NCBI RefSeq assembly: GCF_001613805.1
Contig: NZ_LPVY01000003.1
Span: 452,969 to 516,968 of the forward strand
Origin: Thalassospira lucentensis
GTDB taxonomy: Bacteria; Pseudomonadota; Alphaproteobacteria; Rhodospirillales; Thalassospiraceae
DNA length: 64,000 nt
Direction: 5' to 3'
Made by a program: the position numbers and the translations under genes. The first letter of the stretch is position 1, and each line of letters starts with the position of its first letter. Of this stretch, positions 8,237-19,064 are shown piece after piece. Under the pieces are notes generated by a model. It had not been told where the DNA came from and did no database searches. It was given only the letters and a program-made list of their open reading frames with translations.

Positions 8237-9103
8237 ATGAAACAGGGAAATGCACTTCCAATCATCTCCCAAGATGGTCTGACAGTCTATTTGCAGCGCA
8301 TCCGCCGTTACCCCATGCTTACACCTGAACAGGAAACGACGTTTGCGTGTGAATACCGTGACAATGATGATGCAACTGCCGCAGAAAAGCTGATTACCAG
8401 CCATTTGCGACTGGTTGCCAAGATAGCCATGAGCTATCGCGGTTATGGACTTCCGATAAACGAATTGATCTCCGAAGGCAATGTAGGCCTGCTTCAATCG
8501 GTCAAGCGCTTTGACCCGGACAAAGGGTTCCGCCTTGCGACTTACGCAATGTGGTGGATCCGCGCCGCAATACAGGAATACATCCTGCATTCCTGGTCGC
8601 TGGTGAAAATGGGCACGACCGCCGCCCAGAAAAAGCTTTTCTTTAATCTGCGGAAACTCAAAAGCCAGATGCAGGCAATTGATGAAGGAGATCTGCTACC
8701 GGAACAGGTGGAACTGATCGCGACAAAGCTGAACGTTTCCGAAGATGACGTGATCATGATGAACCGCCGCCTCGCCGGACCAGATCATTCTCTGAATGCG
8801 CCGGTACGCATTGACGGCGACGGCGAATGGGTCGACTGGATCGAAAGCGAAGACGAAGATCAGGAAACCCTGTATGGCAAGCGCGAGGAATTCCTTCAAA
8901 GGATGAACCTGCTGAAAAGTGCGATGTCACACCTGAATGCACGTGAACGTGACATCCTGACCCAGCGTCGCCTGCTCGATTCACCTGTAACTCTTGAAAA
9001 CCTTAGCGTCGCATACGGAATATCGCGCGAACGCATTCGCCAGATTGAAGTACGTGCCTTTGAAAAAGTGCGCAAATCGATCCACACCGATTTGCCGATG
9101 TGA
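8237..9103 (+). CDS. rpoH: RNA polymerase heat-shock sigma factor RpoH (sigma32)
   Basis: A 288-residue sigma factor with region 2 (INELISEGNVGLLQSVKRFDP, then LATYAMWWIRAAIQEYIL) and the hallmark RpoH box QKKLFFNLRK at 131-140, which separates it from RpoD-type factors. Region 4.2 is present near the C-terminus (ISRERIRQIEVRAFEKVRKS). RpoH directs transcription of chaperones and proteases under protein-folding stress. Alphaproteobacteria often carry two rpoH genes, so this may be one of two. GGGAGG precedes the ATG at good spacing. A clear terminator follows, so the gene can be monocistronic. Confidence 0.95.
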   Translation: MKQGNALPIISQDGLTVYLQRIRRYPMLTPEQETTFACEYRDNDDATAAEKLITSHLRLVAKIAMSYRGYGLPINELISEGNVGLLQSVKRFDPDKGFRLATYAMWWIRAAIQEYILHSWSLVKMGTTAAQKKLFFNLRKLKSQMQAIDEGDLLPEQVELIATKLNVSEDDVIMMNRRLAGPDHSLNAPVRIDGDGEWVDWIESEDEDQETLYGKREEFLQRMNLLKSAMSHLNARERDILTQRRLLDSPVTLENLSVAYGISRERIRQIEVRAFEKVRKSIHTDLPM

Positions 9104-9136
9104 GTCCCAACCTTACCCTCGTCAATGAATATGACT

Positions 9137-9165
9137 GCGGCGGACAAATTGTCCGCCGCTTTTTT
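9137..9165 (+). terminator. Rho-independent terminator after rpoH
   Basis: A 9-bp GC-rich perfect stem (GCGGCGGAC / GTCCGCCGC) with loop AAATT is followed by six T, starting 33 bases after the rpoH stop. Confidence 0.9.
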
Positions 9166-9195
9166 GTGTTTAAGATATATCATTCAATGAACCGG

Positions 9196-9669
9196 TCACT
9201 TCCCGGAACGATCAATTTCCTTGATCAGGCTGTCACCCCAAGTTTTGATTAATCCGCGCTGTTTCTTGCGCAACTCGGAAACCCGACGCTGGGCCGACAG
9301 GTTAAGAACATTGGCAACAATCGGTGGCATCGCCAGATACAAAAGCCAGCCAAGACCGGCTGCGCCATACATGATCGACAAGGCAACGGGCTGGAAAATT
9401 TCCTGCGTTGCAACACCAACGGTTTGCGCCCCCTGTTGCCAGATTTCCATGATATAGGGCGCAACCCCTGAAAAATTCAGACCGAAAATACAGCGTGACA
9501 TGGTCCGTCCCTGGCTGCGATCAAACATGAACGCGACCATAGAAGGCAAAAGCCCGACCGCCAAAGTAATGAATGTCGGCAGAGCTACCATGAACAAAAG
9601 CACGGCGGATGCCACCACCGACAAACCGGAAAAGGCACTTTTCTTTTTACTGCCAGACTGTCTTGCCAT
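9196..9669 (-). CDS. Small integral membrane protein, partner of the pseudokinase
   Basis: A 157-residue protein with a basic N-terminus (MARQSGSKKKS), two close hydrophobic segments at about residues 16-48, a further one at about 93-115, and a basic, charged C-terminus (RRVSELRKKQRGLIK). It has no motif I recognise. It starts only 9 bases after the stop of the pseudokinase gene, so the pair is almost certainly one transcript. The predicted tail anchor of the upstream protein suggests that both act at the inner membrane. I found no basis for an enzymatic role; a scaffold or channel is possible. Confidence 0.75.
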   Translation of the reverse strand: MARQSGSKKKSAFSGLSVVASAVLLFMVALPTFITLAVGLLPSMVAFMFDRSQGRTMSRCIFGLNFSGVAPYIMEIWQQGAQTVGVATQEIFQPVALSIMYGAAGLGWLLYLAMPPIVANVLNLSAQRRVSELRKKQRGLIKTWGDSLIKEIDRSGK

Positions 9670-9678
9670 CCCCGTCCC

Positions 9679-11805
9679 CTACCAGATATGCATCAGAAAC
9701 AGTGCCGACACCGTCAGCAATGCAATCATGGTCGACGCAAAAGCTGCCGCCTGCTGACCGACTTTTTCTGCCAGTTCAAGCCGTGCGGGACCTGATGATT
9801 CAAGATCAAAAACCTCGCTTTCCGCTTCGGAATATTCCTCGACCGCGGTGATGAATTCGGTCTGGTCCTTTCTGCGTTCCTGTTCGTCATTGATCAGATT
9901 ATAAAGTTCGACCAGATTGCCGCGCTTGGCCAGCTTCGGGATTTCGTGCTCGACCCGTTCCCGTCTGGCTTTGCTGTGAAATACCTTGACCGCGGGCTCC
10001 ATCAAACGTGCGACCCAATGGGACAGGTTCTGAAGGTTATCGGGGCCATGTCGCCATTGAACAAGTGCCAGCATACTGATAATCGCACGACTGTATTCAA
10101 CTTCATCAGATGGATTCTGCAGAGCAAGAAGCTGTGCCTCGACATCATCCTCAAGGCGGGTCGCGATAAAGGCCGCGATATGTCGGTCCACTGGCCAGCT
10201 ATCGTCAGGCAAATCTGCGGCAGCTTTTTCCAGTGCTGGCAAAAGCTGCGTTATATCGACAACATAATCTTTCTCGATCATCGGGCTCAGACAGTGCTGA
10301 TTGCGCACGATGGCATAAAGGCACCGCTCATAGCCATAACCGGCACTTTGCTGCTGGATATAGTATCGCAGGTTTTTGTACGCCTGCTGCAGCTTCTGAA
10401 TTTCCGGGCTGTACCCGCCCTGACGGCCAAACCAGAAGGACGGAATATCGCGGACCACAACATCGGCAAAACGCTGCGGCCCACGACCGTGCTGAACATC
10501 ATAGGACAGCATGCTGCCCAGACCATCAACCATCGCAGAAAAGCCCTTGAACCGGATTGCTCCGGATGGATCAAGGATGATAATTGATTTGGCAACCAGG
10601 ATATCCTCGGCCGCGCGCTTATCCGCACCAGCCCACTGCAATTGCCGTATTGCTTCAGACATGTGTTTGGCGCGGTCATTATCCGCAAGTCCGCGGCGCA
10701 ACCATATTTCAACAGTACCATCGCGAAGCGGTGCAAGCGAGTTGACCCAGTTCTTTGCAATCCCCTGCGCAAGTGATCGCGCAGTATAATAATCCTTGCC
10801 CGCCAGGTTCTGGGATCGGGCCGCTCTTCGCTCGGTATTTGACTGGACCGGTTTTGCTCGACGGCCATCGATCCAGGCATTCAGTTCGGCAAATCCCCAT
10901 CGTTCTTCAGTGTCATCACATAAAAGTCCACGCACTGGTTCAATCAATGCCAATGGCAGTTTTTCATTCATGACCACGGCCTGGAACGACCCCTTGGACA
11001 GTTTAACGTCGATAATGTCCTGTTCGCGCAGCTTTTGAAGAGGCGTATGCCCAATACCAAGGGCGGCAATCGTCATGCCCAAGGCATAAAGATCGTCAAG
11101 CAGCGTTCCCAACCCGCGACCGGCAGGGTCGGCAGTCATTCGGGATATGGTCTCGTAAACCAGTGGCTGATTGAAACCGGCAGGGGCAGCACAACAATCC
11201 CCAACGACAACCTTCTCAGCCATCGGATCGCCAAAGAAAAGATTGTCTGCACGAATATTCCGATGCGTCAGCCCTTTGTCGGCCACAGCCTGCAACACAT
11301 GCATCAACGGTTCGATAACAACTTTGGCAAAATCGTGCTCGTCTATCTTTCTCTGTTTTTCGCCGGGCACCAGAACACGACCACCTGCTGGCTTTTCATA
11401 GAAAAGCACCATTGTCTTGCGGTCCAATAGCGGCCAGTGGGCAATTTCATGGTCCAGAAGATCGATCTGCCCACCGATATGCACCCCCGTCAGAAATCTG
11501 ATCAGGTCTTGACGCGTTGGAACAGTCGGGTCGGTGACAAGTGCGAATGCACCACCTTCTTCGCGGCGCAGATTATCCGCAGCATAGGCCTTGCAATTAC
11601 CCATATCGTATTCAGGAAGCCGAAGATCCGAAAACACACGGAAATTGCCAATTTCGACACTGCGTCCGCCACCGCCACTGGCAGCGGGTTCCTCTCCGCC
11701 CAAGCCTGGTCCCTGCGCCCGGGAATCCTTTTTCTCCCCGGCGCCATCCTGTTCGTCAGCGCCGTCGGAAACATCCTGTTTCTGCATTTCCGCTTCTTGT
11801 GCCAT
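9679..11805 (-). CDS. Protein-kinase-like protein, probable pseudokinase with C-terminal membrane anchor
   Basis: From ATG 11805 the protein has 708 residues. A Ser/Thr-kinase fold is recognisable at about residues 50-370. The catalytic loop reads HRNIRADNLFF (181-191), so the catalytic Asp of HRD is Asn183, while the later Asn is kept. The metal-binding DFG appears as DCC (203-205). DDLYALGMTI matches the subdomain IX helix. No convincing glycine-rich loop or VAIK lysine is seen. A long helical region follows, then one hydrophobic C-terminal segment (FASTMIALLTVSALFLMHIW) that could be a tail anchor. The first 45 residues are acidic and low complexity. A longer frame to 11967 exists, but it runs into the purA terminator and looks non-coding. 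Loss of kinase chemistry is inferred from the residues alone. Confidence 0.8.
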   Translation of the reverse strand: MAQEAEMQKQDVSDGADEQDGAGEKKDSRAQGPGLGGEEPAASGGGGRSVEIGNFRVFSDLRLPEYDMGNCKAYAADNLRREEGGAFALVTDPTVPTRQDLIRFLTGVHIGGQIDLLDHEIAHWPLLDRKTMVLFYEKPAGGRVLVPGEKQRKIDEHDFAKVVIEPLMHVLQAVADKGLTHRNIRADNLFFGDPMAEKVVVGDCCAAPAGFNQPLVYETISRMTADPAGRGLGTLLDDLYALGMTIAALGIGHTPLQKLREQDIIDVKLSKGSFQAVVMNEKLPLALIEPVRGLLCDDTEERWGFAELNAWIDGRRAKPVQSNTERRAARSQNLAGKDYYTARSLAQGIAKNWVNSLAPLRDGTVEIWLRRGLADNDRAKHMSEAIRQLQWAGADKRAAEDILVAKSIIILDPSGAIRFKGFSAMVDGLGSMLSYDVQHGRGPQRFADVVVRDIPSFWFGRQGGYSPEIQKLQQAYKNLRYYIQQQSAGYGYERCLYAIVRNQHCLSPMIEKDYVVDITQLLPALEKAAADLPDDSWPVDRHIAAFIATRLEDDVEAQLLALQNPSDEVEYSRAIISMLALVQWRHGPDNLQNLSHWVARLMEPAVKVFHSKARRERVEHEIPKLAKRGNLVELYNLINDEQERRKDQTEFITAVEEYSEAESEVFDLESSGPARLELAEKVGQQAAAFASTMIALLTVSALFLMHIW

Positions 11806-11977
11806 GAGCCCCGGTTTTTCTTTGTTGGAGGAAACACGTTCAAAGCCCCTACTTGGAAAGCTGTTTTGTCGTGTCCTCTGGTCCCCTGAAACGATACTGC
11901 CGATAACAAAACGGAGCAAGCCGTTATCCGCGCTGCAAACAAGGACCGGATCGGCCAAATCATTCACCTGAAACGAA

Positions 11978-12006
11978 AAAAGCCACCGGAAGAACCGGTG
12001 GCTTTT
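11978..12006 (-). terminator. Terminator after purA
   Basis: A 12-bp perfect stem (AAAAGCCACCGG / CCGGTGGCTTTT) with a 5-base loop lies 23 bases past the purA stop. Read on the minus strand it ends in a run of T. Confidence 0.88.
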
Positions 12007-12028
12007 GCATTTTCATTCAAACACGCGA

Positions 12029-13324
12029 TCAGGCGCTGAACGGGTCGTGAACCAGAATGGTATCATCACGTTCCGGGCTGGTCGACAGCAACGCAACCGG
12101 TGCCTCGATCAGCTCTTCGATCCGGCGAACATATTTGATCGCCGCCGCAGGAAGATCGGCCCAGCTACGCGCACCCATCGTGGTTTCCGACCAGCCTTCA
12201 ATGGTTTCATAAACCGGTTTGGCTTTGGCCTGAAGACGCTGGTTCGCCGGAAGATGGTCATAGATTTTGCCATCAATGTCATAGCCGGTACAGATCTTGA
12301 TTTCCTTGAACCCGTCAAGAACGTCAAGCTTGGTCAGTGCAATACCGGTAATACCGTTAACCTTGACCGACTGTCGGACAAGGGCTGCATCAAACCAGCC
12401 GCAACGACGTTTACGCCCGGTGACAACTCCAAATTCATGACCACGTTCACCAAGACGTTCACCATCCGCGTCAAACAGCTCGGACGGGAACGGTCCCTCG
12501 CCAACGCGTGTGGTGTATGCCTTGGTGATCCCCAGAACATAACCGACACCCGACGGCCCCATACCCGAACCAGCCGCAGCCTGACCCGAAACCGTGTTGG
12601 AAGAGGTAACGAATGGGTACGTGCCATGATCGATATCAAGCATCGTGCCCTGCGCACCTTCAAACAGGATACGCTGACCGGCTTCCTTGAACTGGTTCAG
12701 CGACTTCCAGACAGTGTCCGAGAATGGCAGGATTTTCGGTGCGATTTCCTTAAGCTGCGCCAACAGTTCCGCACCATCAACTTCCGGCTGGCCCAAACCG
12801 CGCAGAAGCGCATTGTGGTGGGTCAGAAGGTTTTCGACCTTGGCTTCAAGAAGTTCAACATCGGCCAGGTCGCCAACGCGGATTGCACGGCGGCCAACGC
12901 GGTCTTCATATGCCGGGCCGATCCCGCGACCGGTCGTACCGATCTTGTTGTTGCCTGTCGCCGCGGCTTCGCGTGCCTTGTCCAGATTGCCGTGCAACGG
13001 CAGGATCAGGCAGGCATTTTCGGCTACGCGCAGGTTTTCCGGCGTAATTTCAACGCCCTGCCCTTTAAGGCGGTCAATCTCGGTCAGAAGCGCCCACGGA
13101 TCAACGACAACGCCGTTACCAATAACCGACAGCTTGTTCTTGCGAACAATACCCGACGGCAAAAGGCTCAGCTTATAGGTGGTTCCGTCGATCACCAAAG
13201 TATGACCGGCGTTATGACCGCCCTGGAAACGCACAACGACGTCTGCCCGTTCGGACAGCCAGTCGACGATCTTGCCTTTCCCCTCGTCCCCCCATTGGGA
13301 ACCGATCACGGCAACATTGGTCAT
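12029..13324 (-). CDS. purA: Adenylosuccinate synthetase
   Basis: 431 residues, the usual length. The N-terminal GTP-binding/catalytic loop [16 protein letters not shown] contains the catalytic Asp and the P-loop-like GDEGKGK. GHNAGHT follows, and the mid-protein signature region [14 protein letters not shown] is intact. It condenses IMP and aspartate using GTP, the first step from IMP to AMP. It sits 36 bases behind hisZ on the same strand. The histidine pathway regenerates AICAR, a purine precursor, so coupling hisZ and purA makes metabolic sense and is common in this class. Confidence 0.97.
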   Translation of the reverse strand: MTNVAVIGSQWGDEGKGKIVDWLSERADVVVRFQGGHNAGHTLVIDGTTYKLSLLPSGIVRKNKLSVIGNGVVVDPWALLTEIDRLKGQGVEITPENLRVAENACLILPLHGNLDKAREAAATGNNKIGTTGRGIGPAYEDRVGRRAIRVGDLADVELLEAKVENLLTHHNALLRGLGQPEVDGAELLAQLKEIAPKILPFSDTVWKSLNQFKEAGQRILFEGAQGTMLDIDHGTYPFVTSSNTVSGQAAAGSGMGPSGVGYVLGITKAYTTRVGEGPFPSELFDADGERLGERGHEFGVVTGRKRRCGWFDAALVRQSVKVNGITGIALTKLDVLDGFKEIKICTGYDIDGKIYDHLPANQRLQAKAKPVYETIEGWSETTMGARSWADLPAAAIKYVRRIEELIEAPVALLSTSPERDDTILVHDPFSA

Positions 13325-13360
13325 CGCAAAACTCCTTGCGCGATAAGAAATGGTTCTGGG

Positions 13361-14527
13361 TTACGCACCCAGCGGCACAATCTGGCCGCCAAGATAAATA
13401 AAACTGCATCCCATGCGACGTGCTTCCTTGCGCGCCGCATCTTCTGTTTTGGCTTCGGCCGCACCTTCAAGTGCTGCCACGGTATAATGGCCGTCTTTGC
13501 GCAATTTGCGCGCTTCGCGCTGTGGCGTGCCCAATGGCAGATACACACGTTCGACCGGCTTTACATCGGCAAGACCGCGCAAAATCGTATCCATGAAAAG
13601 CGACATACCGGTTGCGGCTTCGCCGCCCGAACCACCCGCCCGATAACGGCCGCCGCGCCCCAGCTCACCGCGCACATGCTTGGCAAACAGGGTAAAGCTG
13701 ACACCGGTCTGATAGCGGAAACCGGCCATTTCAACCGGATCGATGGTCAGGGCTGCATCAAGATCGGATGCCAGAATGCGTTCGGCAACCTCGATCAAAC
13801 GGTGCAATTCTTCGGATGCGCCCAGCGGCAATTCAAGTTTTCTAAGCTTCGGCAATGCCGCCTGCGCCGGACCGGCCGCCTCAAGCAGGGCAACAAGCAC
13901 ATCGGTTACATTGCCACTAACCGCTTTGACCGCGGCAACATCGCGATGTTCAAGGGCCGCGATCAGCGTTTCGCGATCATCGGGCGCGACGCCAAACGCA
14001 TCAAACAGGCGTACCGGCAGGGTCGGCAAATTCAGATCAACCGAAACATCGGGCAGACCGACATGCTCCAGCGCCTCAAGCGCCAGCAACACAATCTCGG
14101 TATCCGCTGCGGCACTGGACACGCCAATAAGTTCCGCCCCGACCTGGGCAAACTGACGTTCAGGACGCAACTGTGTGCCCTTGATGCGCAATACATCGCC
14201 GGAATAGGAAAGACGCAGCGGACGCGGCGCATCCCCCAGACGGGTCGCGGCAATGCGGCCGACCTGCGGGGTCATATCGGAACGAACCCCCATCATCCGG
14301 TGCGACACCGGATCCATAAGGCGGAACGTTTGGGTGGCAAGTTCGGGAGCAGCACCTTCCAGAAGGCTTTCTTCGAATTCGACCAGCGGCGTCTTGACCC
14401 GGTCATAGCCCGCATGTGCGAAACTGCTCATCAGCTTTTCGCGGATGTCAGCTTCCCGTGCGGCGGTTCCAGGCAGAACATCCTGAAGGCCGGCGGGCAA
14501 AAGAGCTTTCCTGGCAAGTTCGGTCAT
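13361..14527 (-). CDS. hisZ: ATP phosphoribosyltransferase regulatory subunit HisZ
   Basis: A 388-residue class II aminoacyl-tRNA-synthetase-like protein resembling HisRS but lacking the C-terminal anticodon-binding part. Motif-2-like RLSYSGDVLRIKGTQLRPERQ and the histidine-site stretch FRYQTGVSFTLFAKHVRGEL, followed by GRGGRY, are present. HisZ forms a hetero-octamer with short-form HisG and is needed for its activity and its feedback inhibition by histidine. This implies a short hisG elsewhere in the genome, since none is in the window. It is upstream of purA in a probable two-gene operon. Confidence 0.92.
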   Translation of the reverse strand: MTELARKALLPAGLQDVLPGTAAREADIREKLMSSFAHAGYDRVKTPLVEFEESLLEGAAPELATQTFRLMDPVSHRMMGVRSDMTPQVGRIAATRLGDAPRPLRLSYSGDVLRIKGTQLRPERQFAQVGAELIGVSSAAADTEIVLLALEALEHVGLPDVSVDLNLPTLPVRLFDAFGVAPDDRETLIAALEHRDVAAVKAVSGNVTDVLVALLEAAGPAQAALPKLRKLELPLGASEELHRLIEVAERILASDLDAALTIDPVEMAGFRYQTGVSFTLFAKHVRGELGRGGRYRAGGSGGEAATGMSLFMDTILRGLADVKPVERVYLPLGTPQREARKLRKDGHYTVAALEGAAEAKTEDAARKEARRMGCSFIYLGGQIVPLGA

Positions 14528-14670
14528 TATGTGTGCTTTCCGGACAAGGCGCGCAAAATCGGTTCAGGTCGTGCCTGATCTATATATCCGGTAGCGGTTA
14601 CTACCGCTTTGTGCCGGACAGGGCAACGGGAAAACCCCCGAAGACGCAAATAATACTTACGAAATGCCGT

Positions 14671-15876
<1,206 letters not shown>

Positions 15877-16037
15877 CAGCATATTCCTGAGATAATCGAA
15901 CGATGCAGGCGCATAATTCTTCGTCAAAATCGGAGCCCGATCCTATTGCGACATGCGCAAAAGTCAAACGCCTTTGGCGCATCAGAACTGCCCGTATTTG
16001 CATGACAGATCAGCCGATTTCTCATCCGAAATCCGGA

Positions 16038-17909
16038 TCAGAACGGGATGTCGTAATACCACGGGGCAAACAGACTGAACACCAGCCACAAGATGATGAT
16101 CAATGGTGTCCCGGCGCGCAGGAAGTCGACAAATCGATAGTGCCCCGGCCCCATCACCAGAAGGTTGGTCTGATACCCGACCGGTGATGCAAACGAACAG
16201 TTCGCCGCCATCACCACCGCAATAGCGAAGATATGCGGCTCCACCCCAAGGTTTTGGGCCATGCCAATGCCGATGGGTGTGAACAGAACAGCACAGGCAT
16301 TGTTCGACAAAACGTTGGTAAAGAGCGCCACGATCAGGAAGAACAATGACAGGATGATCGGCGCCGGAGCCCCGCGCGTTGCCGCCAACAATTGATCAGC
16401 AACGAATTCGGCCCCGCCGGTTAGCTGTAAGGCATTGCCAAGGGCAAGAGCAGCCGCCACCAGCAGCACGATCTTTCGATCAATTGCACGCGATGCCTGA
16501 CGCAGATTAAGCGCCCCGGATGCGATCATCAGTGCCGCACCGATAAAACTTGAAACCATGATCGGCACAAGGCCGGTCGCGGCAACCGCAATCACGCCAA
16601 GGAAAATGGTCGCGGCACGGCGCGCATGGAACGGGCGCGGCAAGGTGCGCGTCGACCATTCCAGCAAAACCACATCGCGAATGGTACGAAGAGCTTCAAC
16701 ATCCTCGGACCTTCCCTGCACCAGAAGAACGTCACCGGCTTCAAGGCGTATTTCGGTCATCTGCGTGCGGATCATGCGCGAACGGCGCTGGATACCAAGA
16801 ACAAGGCACTTGTACTGATATCTGAAACCGATCTGTTCAAGGTTGAACCCGATCAGGCGCGAACCCGGCGGCAGCATCACTTCGGCCAGAAGCTGCGTCG
16901 ACTTTTGCGGAATCTCCTCGCCGCCTTCGTGAACGGCGGCGGCTTCTGCATGCAAAAGCCCCGGGTCTTTCTGAAGCGCCTCGGTCAGGGCCTTGCGCGT
17001 GGCGGCAACGACAAGAACGTCACCTGCCTGGATTTCCATGTCCTCTTCGAACGGCGGCAGGTCGGCATGTTCGCGCCGGACGATCATCTGGATCGTGATG
17101 TTGGGCAGGTTCTTAAAGAAACCCGCAACCGGGCGGCTGCCGATCATCTGCGATGCCGGACCAACCGTAATCTGGGCGATAAACTGTTTTCCGCTGCTGT
17201 CGGGGTTGGCAAGCTTGCTACGCATCGATGCCAATGCGGGCAAAAGACGCGGCGCAATAAACAGGACGTAAATAAACCCGGACAGGGCAAGCACGCTTCC
17301 AATCACGGTGAATTCGAAGAATTCTAGCGCAGGCATGCCAAGTTCGATCAAGGAGCTTGATACCAGAAGGTTGGTCGAAGACCCGATCAGGGTCGTCATA
17401 CCGCCCAGAATCGCAACGTAAGAAAGCGGAATCATCAAAGCACTTGGTGAACGCTGGATACGTTCAGCCAGTGCCTGAATGATCGGTATGAAGATAACAA
17501 CAACCGGGGTGTTGTTCAGGAACGCCGACATCAGCATCACAACAAACAGACCGATAAAAATCGCCACGGATGCGTTCTTGCCACCATGTTCGGTAATCAG
17601 ACCGGCGATATAGCTGACCCCACCGGTCAAAACCATGCCCTGCCCAACAACAAGCAAGGATAACACGGTCAACAAGGCGGGGTTGGCAAACCCCGACATC
17701 AACGCGCCAGCATCCAGAAGGTTGTTGCCCTCGGCATCGGGCAGCGGGAAGAAATTGAAGAACAACAGCAATATGGCAATCAGCGCCATGCTGGTCAGTT
17801 CGAGCGATATGCGCTCCAGCCCGTACAGAACCAGCGATCCGGCGACCAGTGCCAAAACCACCCACATCTGTAATGGCGTCGCAGAACTGGCGACAACACT
17901 ATCGATCAC
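16038..17909 (-). CDS. SLC13/DASS-family permease with two TrkA-C (RCK_C) domains
   Basis: A 623-residue membrane protein. Hydrophobic helices occupy about residues 10-215 and 410-620. Between them is a soluble insert of about 190 residues that looks like two tandem RCK_C domains, each ending in a turn such as IQAGDVLVVAA and LEAGDVLLVQG. The transporter halves carry repeated hairpin sequences (LIGSSTNLLVSSSL and CSFASPVGYQTNLLVMGPG), typical of the divalent anion/Na+ symporter family with SNT-type motifs. Substrates in this branch include sulfate and dicarboxylates; which one cannot be told here. The RCK_C insert suggests regulation by a small ligand. It stands alone between serC and the PhzF gene. 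Confidence 0.88.
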   Translation of the reverse strand: MIDSVVASSATPLQMWVVLALVAGSLVLYGLERISLELTSMALIAILLLFFNFFPLPDAEGNNLLDAGALMSGFANPALLTVLSLLVVGQGMVLTGGVSYIAGLITEHGGKNASVAIFIGLFVVMLMSAFLNNTPVVVIFIPIIQALAERIQRSPSALMIPLSYVAILGGMTTLIGSSTNLLVSSSLIELGMPALEFFEFTVIGSVLALSGFIYVLFIAPRLLPALASMRSKLANPDSSGKQFIAQITVGPASQMIGSRPVAGFFKNLPNITIQMIVRREHADLPPFEEDMEIQAGDVLVVAATRKALTEALQKDPGLLHAEAAAVHEGGEEIPQKSTQLLAEVMLPPGSRLIGFNLEQIGFRYQYKCLVLGIQRRSRMIRTQMTEIRLEAGDVLLVQGRSEDVEALRTIRDVVLLEWSTRTLPRPFHARRAATIFLGVIAVAATGLVPIMVSSFIGAALMIASGALNLRQASRAIDRKIVLLVAAALALGNALQLTGGAEFVADQLLAATRGAPAPIILSLFFLIVALFTNVLSNNACAVLFTPIGIGMAQNLGVEPHIFAIAVVMAANCSFASPVGYQTNLLVMGPGHYRFVDFLRAGTPLIIILWLVFSLFAPWYYDIPF

Positions 17910-18124
17910 GATCTATCTTCCCCTGCAACAGCGCTTTGATACGGGGTTGTGGCAGACAATTTTGAAGGTCTGTCCATTCCCCGAAAGTCGTATTTTGTCC
18001 TTACTTAGACGAAAGCCCCTGCAAGAGGTCAATAAAAATCAAACGTGTGATCGCGGCCCTGCGCGATAGTGGGTAGATCAGCCAGCCACGTAAGGTCATA
18101 GAAAACCAGCGACTTTCCATAAAA

Positions 18125-18155
18125 ATGGCGGGCAGTGTTGTGCCCTGCCCGCCAT
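18125..18155 (-). terminator. Terminator after the PhzF-like gene
   Basis: An 11-bp perfect stem (ATGGCGGGCAG / CTGCCCGCCAT) with a 9-base loop is followed, in the minus direction, by a short T run. It lies about 35 bases beyond the stop. Confidence 0.8.
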
Positions 18156-18188
18156 TGCAATGATCGCTTTTCGACAATCTGTCCGACG

Positions 18189-19016
18189 TCAATCAGGCAA
18201 ATAAATCTCGCCCTTGAGATACAAAAGCGCATTGCCCTTCAGATGGACACGATCACCATCAATCGTACAATCAACAATCCCGCCGCGCTTGGACGCCTGA
18301 TAGCCGACAACATTGGATTTCCCGTTGCGTTCCGCCCAATACGGCGAGACAACGCAATGCATGTAGCCGGTGACCGGGTCCTCATCGATGCCAAGGGCGG
18401 GCAGGAAATACCGCGATACCATATCGATGCCCGGCTGATCGCCCGGTGCGGTAACGATCACACCGCGTTCGGCGAGTTTTCCCAATGCTGACATATCGGG
18501 GGTCATGTTCCGCACCACCGATGCATCATCATAGACCACGACAAAATCCGTATCCCGGCTGGCAACCCGGAATGTTCCTGTCGGCCTTGCGTCGGATATG
18601 GCGGCAAGGACGTGCGCCGGAACATCGTCAGGAGCAATCGATTGCTTGGGGAAATTAAGCACAATCGCATCACCATCACGGCGCGCAGTCAGAATTCCGC
18701 TAGCACTTTGCAGGCGAATCAAATCACCGCCAAAGCCCAGCATATTGAAAATGACAAACGCACTTGCCAGCGTCGCATGCCCGCAAAGCGGCACTTCGAC
18801 CGTTGGTGTGAACCATCGGATATGAAAATCAGCTCCGTCATTCTTTGCCGGATCAAGCTTCACCACGAAGGCTGTTTCCGACAGATTGTTTTCCAAGGCG
18901 ATATTCTGCATTACCGCATCAGACAGCCAACTATCGAGCGGCACCACCGCCGCCGGATTACCGGCAAACATCCGGTCTGCGAACGCGTCAATCTGGTAAA
19001 TCGGAAGTGTGGTCAT
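18189..19016 (-). CDS. PhzF-family isomerase/epimerase-like protein
   Basis: From ATG 19016 (AGGA ten bases upstream) this is a 275-residue protein; a TTG at 19052 would add twelve. It has the PhzF diaminopimelate-epimerase-like fold. YQIDAFADRMFAGNPAAVV is the N-terminal signature and holds the family motif GNPA. The second half has the matching FLPALGIDEDPVTGYMHC. The catalytic Glu of PhzF is expected around LENNLSETAFV, where a Glu is present. Known relatives isomerise dihydro-anthranilates or act on unknown metabolites. It is the third gene after the dehydratase-like and decarboxylase genes, 48 bases behind the latter, which suggests one pathway. Confidence 0.88.
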   Translation of the reverse strand: MTTLPIYQIDAFADRMFAGNPAAVVPLDSWLSDAVMQNIALENNLSETAFVVKLDPAKNDGADFHIRWFTPTVEVPLCGHATLASAFVIFNMLGFGGDLIRLQSASGILTARRDGDAIVLNFPKQSIAPDDVPAHVLAAISDARPTGTFRVASRDTDFVVVYDDASVVRNMTPDMSALGKLAERGVIVTAPGDQPGIDMVSRYFLPALGIDEDPVTGYMHCVVSPYWAERNGKSNVVGYQASKRGGIVDCTIDGDRVHLKGNALLYLKGEIYLPD

Positions 19017-19064
19017 AAGTCGTCTATCCTGAATGATCTCTACATATGTCAAAAAACAACGCTG

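Noticed and set aside
11806..11967. 54-residue N-terminal extension of the pseudokinase
   Set aside because: It reaches almost to the purA terminator, and the residues look non-coding; ATG 11805 leads into a plausible acidic start.
12005..14578. 857-residue open frame on the plus strand opposite purA and hisZ
   Set aside because: It is antisense to two well-recognised enzymes, has no family features and is rich in Arg/Gln/His/Asn, as expected for a complementary frame.
18001..18192. 63-residue minus-strand frame between the SLC13 and PhzF genes
   Set aside because: It overlaps the PhzF terminator and the SLC13 promoter region and lacks a ribosome site or family signature.
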